A DNA stretch of 64,000 nucleotides, taken from assembly GCF_000337475.1 (NCBI RefSeq), contig NZ_AOIT01000016.1:160819-224818 (forward strand), given 5' to 3'. This stretch comes from Natrinema limicola JCM 13563. Lineage in GTDB: Archaea; Halobacteriota; Halobacteria; Halobacteriales; Natrialbaceae. This document shows, in pieces, positions 16,095-24,386 of the stretch. Every line of letters begins with the position of its first letter. Position 1 is the stretch's first letter. Both the position numbers and the translations under genes were made by a program. A model generated the notes under the pieces. The model searched no databases and was not told where the DNA came from. It worked only from the letters and a program-made list of their open reading frames with translations.

Positions 16095-16562
16095 TCAGAG
16101 TTCGACGCCGCTCGGGATCAGGCTATGCTGTCGAAGCAAGCTACCCTCGTCGTCGTAGACCAGAAACGTTCGTTTGTCGTAGCTAACGAACGGCTCGCCA
16201 TCGAGCGTAATCTCGACGCGATACTGGCCCTCGTCGCCCGCGGTCTCGCCGTAGCGCCGTGCAGCGCGGATGAACTGCAAGACGTCGGTGGCGTCTTCGT
16301 TGAGTTCGAGGATGAACTCGCCAGTGATGCGGTTGGTCACGCTCACTACCCCCGCAGTATCGTCCTCGAGCGGTCCCTGTAGCCGGAGGGCTGTGTCCGT
16401 CTCGCTCGCCTCGAGAACGTCGCCGTCGGGACCAGTCAGGCGCTCGCAAAGCATCGCTTCCGGGCCGGTGAAGTCGATCGCTACCGAGGGCTTTTTCGGC
16501 TCGCCGTCGGTTTCGGCCCAGTCGATATTGGTGACATCTAACGTGAAGTGCTCGCGCCTCAT
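16095..16562 (-). CDS. Haloarchaeal conserved protein (DUF5793-like)
   Basis: This 155-residue protein begins MRREHFTLDVTNIDW. Beta-rich segments follow (KPSVAIDFTGPE, GVVSVTNRITGEFILEL, YRVEITLDGEPFVSYDKRTFLVYD), suggesting a compact beta fold with a helical insertion (DVLQFIRAARRYGE). I recall this as a family confined to haloarchaea without known function. The frame stays open far upstream on the complementary strand of the ribosomal operon, but the ATG at 16562 gives the only sensible N-terminus. Confidence 0.75.
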   Translation of the reverse strand: MRREHFTLDVTNIDWAETDGEPKKPSVAIDFTGPEAMLCERLTGPDGDVLEASETDTALRLQGPLEDDTAGVVSVTNRITGEFILELNEDATDVLQFIRAARRYGETAGDEGQYRVEITLDGEPFVSYDKRTFLVYDDEGSLLRQHSLIPSGVEL

Positions 16563-16904
16563 TCCGTATATGACCTTTCGGCCTCGCGCAGTATGAACGT
16601 AACGCACGGAGAACACGTCTCCGGTGACACATCGAGGTCGTCGGCTCGGCCGAGCGACCGGCGAGTGCGGGCCCGACCGTGTCGGCGTCGCAGCGAGTAG
16701 AAACCCTTTAGTCTGCAACGACGGTACCGACGGTGGGAAGCGCACGGCCGCAAATCCGACTGTGTCACCCCCCTTTTCCGGGTGGCTTGGGATTGCGGAA
16801 GTGCACGGCGAGAGCCGGCTGCTGTCGGCGGACACGCTGCCATCGGTGCGCGTGCGCGCTCGACAGCGAACACGAGCGGTCAGTGCGATTCCTATCCTCA
16901 AACA
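16563..16904. other. Divergent intergenic region upstream of the S15 operon
   Basis: These 342 bp separate two divergent genes. A TATA-like CCTTTAGT near 16707 could serve the S15 operon with a long leader. A short hairpin (CACCCCCCTTTTCCGGGTGG, near 16767-16786) lies within that leader and might affect ribosomal-protein expression. No open frame here has haloarchaeal amino-acid composition. Confidence 0.35.
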
Positions 16905-17375
16905 ATGGCACGAATGCACACCCGCCGTCGCGGCTCGTCCGGTTCGGACAAGCCGTCGGCAGACGAACCGCCGGAGTGGAGCGACGTCGACCCCGAAGAC
17001 ATCGAATCTCGGGTCGTCGAACTGGCAGAGCAGGGCTACGATCCCAGTCAGATCGGGATGAAGCTGCGTGACGAAGGCGTCACCGGCACGCCCGTCCCGG
17101 ACGTCAAGCTGGCAACTGGGAAGAAAGTCACCGAGATCCTCGAGGAGAACGACGCCACGTCCGACATTCCCGAGGACCTCCGGAACCTGATGGATCGTGC
17201 CGTGCGACTGCGCGAGCACGTCCAGGCCAACCCCCAGGACTACCAGAACAAACGCGCCCTGCAAAACACCGAGTCGAAGGTGCGCCGCCTGGTCGACTAC
17301 TACCGCGGCGACGAACTCGAGCCCGACTTCACGTACTCCTACGACGTCGCAGTCGAGCTCCTCGAGAACGAGTAA
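16905..17375 (+). CDS. rps15: 30S ribosomal protein S15
   Basis: The 156-residue archaeal/eukaryotic-type S15 binds 16S rRNA in the platform. It begins MARMHTRRRGSSGSDKP, contains the N-terminal archaeal extension (WSDVDPEDIESRVVELAEQG) and the S15 core helices ending in ALQNTESKVRRLVDYYRGD. Start chosen at the ATG at 16905 because it gives the MARMH N-terminus typical of archaeal S15. It heads an operon with a RecJ-like gene 6 nt downstream, then Pcc1-like and S3Ae genes, a known archaeal arrangement. Confidence 0.95.
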   Translation: MARMHTRRRGSSGSDKPSADEPPEWSDVDPEDIESRVVELAEQGYDPSQIGMKLRDEGVTGTPVPDVKLATGKKVTEILEENDATSDIPEDLRNLMDRAVRLREHVQANPQDYQNKRALQNTESKVRRLVDYYRGDELEPDFTYSYDVAVELLENE

Positions 17376-17381
17376 CACCAC

Positions 17382-18578
17382 ATGTCCACCGAGGGTCGAT
17401 CCGCCGAGCCGGCGTCCGCCACGAACGCACTCGAGAGCGCCGGCTTCGTTCGGCTGATCACCCGCGCCGACGGCGACGCCCTCGCCGCGAGCGGGCTGCT
17501 CGCGAGCGCGCTCGACGACAGCGAAACACCGTTTCAGGTGACCGTCGCGCCCACAGTTGCGGCACGATCCAAACGGGTGCACACACCGGCGAACGAGGAC
17601 GACGTGACCGTCGTCGTCGGCACCGCTGACGTGGTCGCCGACGCGGACGACGTCATCCAGCTTGCGACTCCCGATCGGCCGGCGACACTCGAGGCTGTCG
17701 ATCTCGTCCGTGACCTCGATGTGACGCCGGATCCAGTCATCGCACTCGCCGGCATCGTCGCAAGCGGCGGCGACCCCGGCGCAGGCGAAAGCGAATGGCT
17801 CGAAACAGCTGCACGCGAGCAGGGCCTGCTCGAGCAGCGCCCGGGCGTCGCGATTCCGACCGCCGATCCAGTCGACGGGCTCGCTCACTCGACACGGCTG
17901 CACGCGCCGTGGTCGGGCGACCGAGACGCGACCCGCGAGGCGCTCGCTGACGTTGTCGATGGCGATCTTGCCGATTTCGACGCGGACGACCACCGGGCAA
18001 TCGCCTCGCTGGTCGCACTCGACGTCGTCGGTGCCGACAGGGTGACTGACGCCGCCGCAAAGACGATCGGCAGAGCGTTACAGCCGTACGTGACGCCCGA
18101 CGGACCCTTCGAGACGCTCGGCGGCTTCGCCGACGTACTCGAGGCGACGGCCAGCGTAGCCCCCGGAACAGGCGTCGCGTTGGCGATGGGCCATGCCGTC
18201 CGCGAGCGAGCACTCGAGGGCTGGCGCGAGTATGGACGCCGAACCCATGTGGCGCTCAGGGACGGCTCGACCGGCCGCTACGACGGGCTGTTCGTCGTCG
18301 GCATCGATGACGGCCCTGTGGAAGCCGTCGCACGGGTTGGGGCGGCCTACCGGTCGCCCGAGCCGGCCGTCCTTGCCGTCGGAGACGGTGAGGCGGCAAT
18401 CGCGACCCGCGAGGCTGGCTCTCTCGGCGCGACCGTCGAGGCAGTCGCCCGCGAGCTCACGGAGCAAGCACCCGAGGCTGACGTCGGCTACGACGGCGGC
18501 CAGCGGCGTGGCTACCTGCAGTTCGACCCCGACGTGGGCGAGACGATGATCATCGCGGCAGTGAGGGAACTCCTATGA
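17382..18578 (+). CDS. RecJ-like (DHH superfamily) protein, probably catalytically degenerate
   Basis: This 398-residue protein sits where archaea encode a RecJ/Cdc45-like DHH protein between S15 and S3Ae. The first DHH-type motif is partly kept (RADGDALAASGLL, near residues 23-35). The diagnostic DHH triad is absent: the expected position reads VVVGTADVVADADD. The C-terminal part has a DHHA1-like segment (VVGIDDGPVEAVARVGAAY and a late GGQRRGYLQF). Nuclease activity is therefore doubtful, and a structural role like Cdc45 or the GINS-associated protein is plausible. Its stop overlaps the ATG of the next gene by 4 nt, so translation is probably coupled. Confidence 0.65.
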   Translation: MSTEGRSAEPASATNALESAGFVRLITRADGDALAASGLLASALDDSETPFQVTVAPTVAARSKRVHTPANEDDVTVVVGTADVVADADDVIQLATPDRPATLEAVDLVRDLDVTPDPVIALAGIVASGGDPGAGESEWLETAAREQGLLEQRPGVAIPTADPVDGLAHSTRLHAPWSGDRDATREALADVVDGDLADFDADDHRAIASLVALDVVGADRVTDAAAKTIGRALQPYVTPDGPFETLGGFADVLEATASVAPGTGVALAMGHAVRERALEGWREYGRRTHVALRDGSTGRYDGLFVVGIDDGPVEAVARVGAAYRSPEPAVLAVGDGEAAIATREAGSLGATVEAVARELTEQAPEADVGYDGGQRRGYLQFDPDVGETMIIAAVRELL

Positions 18579-18880
18579 GTCGGCGAGCGACGATTCGGAC
18601 GGCCCACGACGACGCGACGCTTGTCGCACGGGCACTTCGCCCGGACAACACCGACGAGATGGAGACGACCGTCGACCGCGACGGTGAGACCGCGACGGTC
18701 GTCACGCACATCGAACGCGAGACGACCAGCGGCCTGCAGTCGACGGTCGACGACTACGTCGTCAACCTCGAGGTCGCGATCGATGTCGCTTCACAGGCAC
18801 GAACCGAACAGCACACAGAACCGACGGACACGGGACCTGTGTCCGACCCCGATAGCGACTCAACACACGATACACAATGA
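18575..18880 (+). CDS. Pcc1-like KEOPS subunit homologue
   Basis: This 101-residue protein shows the Pcc1-like pattern of short N-terminal beta strands (RATIRTAHDDATLVARALRP), a TTVDRDG turn and a helix near the end of the domain (STVDDYVVNLEVAIDVAS). Pcc1 is the dimerisation subunit of KEOPS, which makes t6A in tRNA. A second, more typical Pcc1 lies at 50174-50443, so this one may have a different partner. The last 25 residues are acidic and disordered. It overlaps both neighbours by 4 nt, which points to translational coupling inside the S15-S3Ae operon. Confidence 0.65.
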   Translation: MSRRATIRTAHDDATLVARALRPDNTDEMETTVDRDGETATVVTHIERETTSGLQSTVDDYVVNLEVAIDVASQARTEQHTEPTDTGPVSDPDSDSTHDTQ

Positions 18881-19518
18881 GTGAACGATCAGTTTCACGT
18901 GCGAAACAGGAGAAGCGGTGGTACACCGTCCTGGCACCCGAGCAGTTCGATCGCCAGGAACTCGGCGAGACCCCCGCTGACGAGCCGGAGAAAGTCTACG
19001 ACCGAACCATCGAAACGACGCTCGGCGAACTCACGAACAACGCCAGCGAGAACAACACGAAGCTGACCTTCCAGGTCACCGACGTCGGCAGCGACAGCGC
19101 ATACACGGAGTTCAAGGAACACTCCCTGACCCGTGACTACCTGCGCTCGCTGGTCCGTCGCGGTGCCTCGAAGATCGAGGCTTACGTCACCGTCCTCACG
19201 ACGGACGACTACCGCGTCCAGATCCAGCCCGTCGCCTTCACGACCAAGAAGGCAGACGCGAGCCAGGAGAAGGCCATCCGCGAGCAGATGGTCCAGATGA
19301 TCGAAGAGGCTGCCGAGGAGCGCTCCTTCGAGGAACTCATCGACAGCGTCGTCGAAGGCCGACTCTCCTCTGCCATCTACGGCGAGGCCAAGACGATCTA
19401 CCCGCTGCGCCGCGTCGAGATCCAGAAGACCACCCTCGAGGCCCACCCCGAGGAAGTCGCCGAAGAGGAAGCGGCCGCCGTCGACGTCGACGAAGACGAC
19501 GTCGCGACGGACGACTGA
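18877..19518 (+). CDS. rps3ae: 30S ribosomal protein S3Ae (eS1)
   Basis: This 213-residue small-subunit protein begins MSERSVSRAKQEKRWYTVLA and contains the family segments TLGELTNNASENNTKLTFQV, SLTRDYLRSLVRRGASKIEA and IYPLRRVEIQKTT. The acidic tail is usual for haloarchaea. It is the last gene of the S15 operon. An intergenic palindrome begins at the last base of its stop codon, and a T5 run follows about 110 bp later. Confidence 0.95.
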   Translation: MSERSVSRAKQEKRWYTVLAPEQFDRQELGETPADEPEKVYDRTIETTLGELTNNASENNTKLTFQVTDVGSDSAYTEFKEHSLTRDYLRSLVRRGASKIEAYVTVLTTDDYRVQIQPVAFTTKKADASQEKAIREQMVQMIEEAAEERSFEELIDSVVEGRLSSAIYGEAKTIYPLRRVEIQKTTLEAHPEEVAEEEAAAVDVDEDDVATDD

Positions 19519-19599
19519 TACGGACTACTGTCAGTCAGTTCCAGTGCAACCGCGACCCGCACTGCGGTTGCACCGGGAAATCGTTACAGCAGACCGTAT
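19518..19599 (+). repeat. Stop-codon-abutting intergenic palindrome, copy A
   Basis: This 82-bp element starts ATACGGACTACTGTCAG and ends ACAGCAGACCGTAT. The outer ends pair at 12 of 14 positions. The centre forms a perfect 10-bp stem, GTGCAACCGC with GCGGTTGCAC. Its first base is the last base of the rps3ae stop codon. It matches copy E at roughly nine of ten positions in the same orientation. Related copies are at 24293, 33477, 50039 and 61033. Confidence 0.8.
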
Positions 19600-19629
19600 G
19601 AGACGGTCGCTACGCGATTTCACTGCCAC

Positions 19630-19634
19630 TTTTT
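19630..19634 (+). terminator. Oligo-T terminator candidate after the S15-S3Ae operon
   Basis: Five consecutive T residues lie in a C/T-rich context downstream of rps3ae. Archaeal terminators are often simple T-runs. An 8-bp inverted repeat (CTCGAGCC / GGCTCGAG at 19645-19670) follows and may help termination from either side. Confidence 0.35.
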
Positions 19635-19726
19635 GATGCTGTCTCTCGAGCCGGGAGCCGACGGCTCGAGCGGAACTGACAGTGAGAGCATCGATAGAAG
19701 AAGCGAACTGACGCGGCTCGCAGTCG

Positions 19727-20164
19727 TCACTCGGAGACGACGATCTTCCCGTCCATTTCCGCGCGTTCGTGTGGGATACAGAAGTACTCGTAGGTGCCCG
19801 GCACCTCGAAGGTGTGTTCGAACGTCTCGCGTGGACCGAGGCGGCCACCGCGTTGGCCTTGCCAGGCATGGCGTGCCGACGCTTGATTCTCGAAGCCACC
19901 GGTAGCGAAAAAGTCGGCTGCCGCCGGGATCCCGTTGTCGTAGGCGGTAACGGTGTGGTCGGCTTCGCTCGTGTTCTTCCAGACGACAGTCTCGCCGACG
20001 GAGATCTCGTAGACATCAGGGAGGAACTCGGTTCGATTCATACCGATGTGACAGTCCTCGCCGGAACAGGGATCGCTCCCGCCGGTACTGATCGCGGACG
20101 AACACCCTGCTAGACCAGCCGAAACGGCAGTCCCGACAGCAGCGAGATAGACACGCCGGTGCAT
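19727..20164 (-). CDS. Halocyanin-like blue copper lipoprotein
   Basis: This 145-residue plastocyanin/azurin-family protein has a lipoprotein signal with an RR pair (MHRRVYLAAVGTAVSAGLAGC, lipobox Cys at 21), so it should sit on the outer membrane face. Type-1 copper ligands are visible: His in EADHTVTAYD (near 69), then Cys, His and Met in FCIPHERAEM (near 127-136). Such proteins shuttle electrons in haloarchaeal respiratory chains. It is divergent from pssA (106-bp gap) and convergent with the S3Ae operon. Confidence 0.9.
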   Translation of the reverse strand: MHRRVYLAAVGTAVSAGLAGCSSAISTGGSDPCSGEDCHIGMNRTEFLPDVYEISVGETVVWKNTSEADHTVTAYDNGIPAAADFFATGGFENQASARHAWQGQRGGRLGPRETFEHTFEVPGTYEYFCIPHERAEMDGKIVVSE

Positions 20165-20270
20165 ATTCCCTCGTTAGGACAGTTGCCGTATAACCGCCCC
20201 GGTTCAGTTCTCGAAAGCGGCCCCGTGGAAACGAAAACACGTAAGGTATCTCCCCGTCGAATCGGGCTAT

Positions 20271-21002
20271 ATGCTCCCCCGGTTCGTCGGTCGACTGGGC
20301 GTCGCTGACGCGGTGACGATCGCCAACGCCGCGCTGGGGTTCGTCGCAGTCGTCATCGCGGGCGTCAACATCGATCTGGCCGCCCGCCTGATCCTGCTGG
20401 CGGCGATCGCGGACGGCCTCGACGGCATCCTCGCACGCCGCTATGGTGGCACCGACGCAGGCCCCTATCTCGACTCGCTTGCCGACGTCGCCTCCTTCGC
20501 CGTCGCCCCTGCTGTCCTCTCGTTTACTGTCGTCACCGACGGCCTCGAGATCGCGTTCGACGCGGTCACCGCCGAACTTCTGGTCGTGACTGGCATCTGT
20601 GCGCTGTTCGTCGCGATGGCTGTCACGCGACTGGGGATGTACACCGCCTACGACGTCACCGGCAACCACACCGAAGGCGTCCAGACGACACTGGCCGCGA
20701 CGATCCTCGGCGCGGCGATCCTCGCGGGCGAAACCCAGCCCGGGCTCGTTCTCGCAGTCACCGCTGCGTTCTGTTATCTGATGGTCTCACAGATCGAGTA
20801 TCCCGATCTGCTGGCTCGAGACGCGGCGATTATGGGCGTCGTCCATGCGCTCGCGATCCTCGTGCCGACCGTTGCCGGGCGGACGTTTCCGTATGCGCTG
20901 CTGACGCTCGGGCTAGCGTACATGACGCTCAGTCCCTGGTTCTACTGGGGAGAGACGGAACGATCGTCGGAGACGGACGTCGATGTGCATGGAAACGCTT
21001 AG
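20271..21002 (+). CDS. pssA: Archaetidylserine synthase-type CDP-alcohol phosphatidyltransferase
   Basis: This 243-residue integral membrane enzyme should transfer serine to a CDP-archaeol lipid. The CDP-alcohol phosphotransferase motif is clear: DGLDGILARR...G..LDSLAD (residues about 46-68), with the Asp residues that bind the metal. Several hydrophobic segments follow. The early segment LGVADAVTIANAALGF is typical of the archaeal PssA branch. In haloarchaea PssA is linked to archaeosortase-dependent lipid anchoring of surface proteins. It stands alone, followed by an acidic HEAT-repeat gene. Confidence 0.8.
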   Translation: MLPRFVGRLGVADAVTIANAALGFVAVVIAGVNIDLAARLILLAAIADGLDGILARRYGGTDAGPYLDSLADVASFAVAPAVLSFTVVTDGLEIAFDAVTAELLVVTGICALFVAMAVTRLGMYTAYDVTGNHTEGVQTTLAATILGAAILAGETQPGLVLAVTAAFCYLMVSQIEYPDLLARDAAIMGVVHALAILVPTVAGRTFPYALLTLGLAYMTLSPWFYWGETERSSETDVDVHGNA

Positions 21003-21068
21003 GACCGTGCTGACACGACTGTAAGGTATGCACACTGTCACGCGTCGGCGTCGTCCCCGGGTGGTACG

Positions 21069-22406
21069 ATGAGTGAGGACGAGGCAAACGGTGACGACGG
21101 AGCTGCCAAGCCGGACGAGGAGGAGTCGGTCGATCTCGAGGCCATCGACGAGCAACTCTCGACGCTCGCTGATGAACTCGAAGCCCTCGATGCAGACCTC
21201 GAGGCAGCCGAAACCGAAGACGACCTCGACGTCGTCGAGGCTGACCTCGACTCGTTTCGCGAGGACCTCGAGAGCGTCGAGGTTCCGGAGCCACCGGAAC
21301 CCGACGAGGACGAGGAGGAAGATGACGAACCCGCGCCAGAAGAGGAACTGCAGGAGACGTACGATGAGATCGAAAGCGATCTCTCCGATCTCGAGTCCGA
21401 CCTCGAAGATCAGCGCGGGCCCTACGGCGAAGACGTCGTCAGTGAGATCAACAGCGCTAGCGGCACGATCACTGGCACCCGCTGGACCGAAGAGGGCAAC
21501 GCCGAACTGATCGAGGCAGTCAACGCCTTCTGCGACGACCTCAACGACCTGCTCGACAGTTCGGTCACGCTGGTTGACAAAGGCGAGGACGTATCGGCCC
21601 AACTCGACGCGACCCTCGACGACACGGTCGACGCTGTCGAGGACGCGAACCTCGACGCAGACGACGATGCCGAGACGATCGCCGGCTTACTCGAGGCCAC
21701 TGACGACCTCCAAAGCGACATCGACGACGCAACCGAGTGGTCGGATCTCGAGGTCCGCGAACAGCTCCGCCGGGAGGGCTACTACGACGTGCTCGAGCAC
21801 GTCAAAGACTACCCGCCGGAGTGGCACGCGCTCAAAGTCCACGAGAAACGCGGCAACGTCGACATGATCCTGCTCGCGCTCGAAACCTTCGACTCCGACT
21901 TCATGGAGGAACACTGCATGGAGGCCTTAGAGCGGATGGGACCCGAGGAGGCCATCGAGCCAATGCTTCAGAAGGCAAACCGCCGCGACGAGGCCGCAAT
22001 GGCCGTCCTCGGCAAAATCGGCGTCGATGACGAGAAGGTCGTCGACGCGCTCCTCGATTACGTCGACTCCAACCCGAACCTCCAACAGCCCGCGTTCCGC
22101 GCGCTCGGCGAGATCGGCACTGAAGACGCCGTCGAGCCGATCGCCCAGCAACTCGTCGCCGACGAGGCTGACGTCCGGAGCTGGGCCGCCCGCGCGCTCG
22201 GTCTGATCGGCGACACCCGCGCCATCGAACCGCTCGCGGACGTCCTCGAAACCGACGACGCCGACCGCGCCCGAGCCAGCGCTGCGTGGGCACTTCGCCA
22301 GATCGGCACCACAGAGGCCCTCGAAGTCGTCGCCGACTACGACGACGACCGCGCCTACCTGGTGCAGGCCGAAGCCGAGCGTGTCGACCTCGAGCCAGCA
22401 GCCTGA
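21069..22406 (+). CDS. Acidic coiled-coil protein with C-terminal HEAT repeats
   Basis: The 445-residue product has an N-terminal region (about 1-220) dominated by Glu/Asp-rich coiled coil (DLEAIDEQLSTLADELEALD, DLESDLEDQRGPYG). A C-terminal array of HEAT/PBS-lyase-type repeats follows (about 250-440), for example AVEPIAQQLVADEADVRSWAA and AIEPLADVLETDDADRARAS. Such repeats form a superhelical protein-binding scaffold. No enzymatic motif is visible. The coiled coil may promote oligomerisation. It is probably monocistronic, with a T5 run shortly after the stop. Confidence 0.8.
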   Translation: MSEDEANGDDGAAKPDEEESVDLEAIDEQLSTLADELEALDADLEAAETEDDLDVVEADLDSFREDLESVEVPEPPEPDEDEEEDDEPAPEEELQETYDEIESDLSDLESDLEDQRGPYGEDVVSEINSASGTITGTRWTEEGNAELIEAVNAFCDDLNDLLDSSVTLVDKGEDVSAQLDATLDDTVDAVEDANLDADDDAETIAGLLEATDDLQSDIDDATEWSDLEVREQLRREGYYDVLEHVKDYPPEWHALKVHEKRGNVDMILLALETFDSDFMEEHCMEALERMGPEEAIEPMLQKANRRDEAAMAVLGKIGVDDEKVVDALLDYVDSNPNLQQPAFRALGEIGTEDAVEPIAQQLVADEADVRSWAARALGLIGDTRAIEPLADVLETDDADRARASAAWALRQIGTTEALEVVADYDDDRAYLVQAEAERVDLEPAA

Positions 22407-22420
22407 CGACGCGACACGGC

Positions 22421-22425
22421 TTTTT
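22421..22425 (+). terminator. Oligo-T terminator candidate after the HEAT-repeat gene
   Basis: TTTTT lies 14 bp after the stop codon in the context GGCTTTTTCG, the type of simple T-run that ends archaeal transcripts. Confidence 0.4.
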
Positions 22426-22474
22426 CGATCCGCGTTCGACGCATACAGCGGTGATTGGGGCTCCGCTCCGAGCG

Positions 22475-22482
22475 TTTAAGTA
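22475..22482 (+). promoter_or_regulatory. TATA box of the phospholipase-D-like gene
   Basis: TTTAAGTA is centred about 28 bp before the ATG at 22506, which predicts a leaderless transcript. It supports choosing this ATG over the in-frame start at 22455. Confidence 0.5.
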
Positions 22483-22505
22483 CGGAGACGCGCCCAAACC
22501 GGGCA

Positions 22506-24293
22506 ATGACCGCCCGACGGGCCGCCCTCGTCGCTGTGTTCGGCTGTTGTCTGATCGCCAGCGCCACGATACTCGCCGGGTTCGCCTTTGCCACTGAACC
22601 GGCAGCGACCGATCGACACGTCGCTCGAGCATCGTCGGGATCGGGTGGCAGCGACAGCGCGACTGCTCGTGCCTGCCCCGCTCGAGCGTCCACTACTCGC
22701 CCCCCAACTGCGCCGCCACCACGCCCGCGGATCGTCGGCCTCTCCCCGAACCCCACGACCGACGACGACACCGGCGAGTTCGTCGTCCTCGAAACGCCAC
22801 CCGACACTCGGCTCGCGGAGCTGACGCTCACTGATGGCCACACGACGGCCGCGCTCCCGAACGAAACGGTCTCCGGGCGCGTCGCCCTCAGTACGGCTCC
22901 GAACGTCACCGAGACGCTGACAGACACCCCTGTCCTCGCACTCGAGGGACACCTCCAACTCGCCAACGGCGGCGATCGGCTCCGCCTTCGAAACGCAACG
23001 ACGACGATCGACACAGTGTCATACGACAGCGCGCCGGCGGCCGAACGGTGGTATCGAACGGCGGCCCCTGACGAGGCGACCCCCGTTACCGACGGCCAGT
23101 GGTGGCCACGAGACGCGACCTGTCTGCCCGTCTCGAGTGCTGCGGTCGACGAGGCGACGGCGTTCGTCCTTCCCGACGCGCCAGGCGTGCCACGGAAGAC
23201 GATCCGATCCGCCGACGAACGGCTGTTCCTCGCCGGCTACACCGTCACCTCAGAGGCGGTCGCCGCCGACCTCGTCGATGCGGCCGAACGCGGCGTCGAG
23301 GTCGCAGTCCTCCTCGAGGCAAGTCCCGTCGGCGGGACACCAGCACCGACCGCAGACGTCCTCGAGACGCTCGCTGACGGTGGTGTCGAAGTGCGGGTCA
23401 TCGGCGGCGACGGTGCACGCTACCGGTATCACCATCCCAAATACGCCGTCGCCGACGACCGCGTGCTGGTCACCACGGAAAACTGGAAGCCCGCAGGCGT
23501 CGGCGGCGAGAGCAGCCGTGGCTGGGGCGTCCGCCTCGAGGACGAGGCCCTCGCGGCCGATCTCGCGGGTGTCTTCCGAGCCGATTTCGAGGGGTGGGAT
23601 ACGACCGCTGGCGCAGCCTATCGCGCGAACACCTCGTTCGTCGACGACGATGATCCGGTCGTCACCGCGCGCGATACTGCGTTTCCGACGGTTCACGAAC
23701 CCGCAACCGTGCCTATCGAGTCGGCCGAACTGTTAGTCGCACCGGACAACGCCGAGTACCGACTTCAGGAGCTGCTCCGTGGGGCCGACGACGAGATTCT
23801 CGTCGTCCAGCCCAGTATCGCAACCGACGTTTCGCTCCTCGAGTCGACGCTCGAGGCGGCTCGCCGCGGCGTCGACGTGCGAATTCTGCTCGGATCGACG
23901 TGGTACAACACCGAGGAAAACGAGCAACTCGCAGCCGACCTCGAGCGCCTCGCTGCCAGCGACGAGTTGGACCTCGAGGTCCAACTCGTCGCGGACACCG
24001 ATCGCTTCGAGAAGATCCACGCGAAGGGCATCGTGATCGATCGGGAGGTGGCGATCGTCGGCAGCGCCAATTGGAACGAAAACTCGCTCGAGAACAATCG
24101 CGAGGTACTCGTCGCCCTCCACGGCGCGGAGATCGCGACCTACTACGCGGACGTATTCGAGGCGGATTGGTCCAGCGACGCCTGGCGGTTCCCTATCGGG
24201 CTCAGCGCCACCGTCGTCGCTGCCCTCGTCGTCGCAGCGATCGTCGGCCGACGCTACGTGCGCTTTGGAAGTCCCCCATCCGAATACACCTAA
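22506..24293 (+). CDS. Membrane-anchored phospholipase D-like protein with a lamin-tail domain
   Basis: The 595-residue protein starts with a signal/anchor segment (AALVAVFGCCLIASATILAG). A lamin-tail-like beta domain (about 75-175: GEFVVLETPPDTRL, LQLANGGDRLRLRN) precedes two PLD units. Both HKD motifs are intact: HHPKYAVADD with a following ENW (about 306) and IHAKGIVIDR with GSANWNENS (about 504). A C-terminal hydrophobic helix (about 560-582) should anchor it, leaving the catalytic part outside the cell. The family includes phospholipases and nucleases; the substrate here is unknown. Its stop codon is followed immediately by palindrome copy B. Confidence 0.8.
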   Translation: MTARRAALVAVFGCCLIASATILAGFAFATEPAATDRHVARASSGSGGSDSATARACPARASTTRPPTAPPPRPRIVGLSPNPTTDDDTGEFVVLETPPDTRLAELTLTDGHTTAALPNETVSGRVALSTAPNVTETLTDTPVLALEGHLQLANGGDRLRLRNATTTIDTVSYDSAPAAERWYRTAAPDEATPVTDGQWWPRDATCLPVSSAAVDEATAFVLPDAPGVPRKTIRSADERLFLAGYTVTSEAVAADLVDAAERGVEVAVLLEASPVGGTPAPTADVLETLADGGVEVRVIGGDGARYRYHHPKYAVADDRVLVTTENWKPAGVGGESSRGWGVRLEDEALAADLAGVFRADFEGWDTTAGAAYRANTSFVDDDDPVVTARDTAFPTVHEPATVPIESAELLVAPDNAEYRLQELLRGADDEILVVQPSIATDVSLLESTLEAARRGVDVRILLGSTWYNTEENEQLAADLERLAASDELDLEVQLVADTDRFEKIHAKGIVIDREVAIVGSANWNENSLENNREVLVALHGAEIATYYADVFEADWSSDAWRFPIGLSATVVAALVVAAIVGRRYVRFGSPPSEYT

Positions 24294-24381
24294 TGCGGTC
24301 TGCTGTCACTGTGTCCCGGCGTACCCACAGCCCGTCATGTGGGTGTGCCGGAACTGACTGACGGCTGACAGGAGTCCGTAT
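24293..24381 (-). repeat. Stop-codon-abutting intergenic palindrome, copy B
   Basis: This 89-bp element is inverted relative to copy A. It starts at the last base of the phospholipase-D-like stop codon and ends 5 bp before the stop of the convergent DtxR-type gene, so it fills nearly the whole 93-bp convergent gap. The central stem (CCGGCGTACCCACA with TGTGGGTGTGCCGG, 12 of 14 paired) differs in sequence from that of copy A but keeps the pairing. Confidence 0.8.
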
Positions 24382-24386
24382 GGAAA

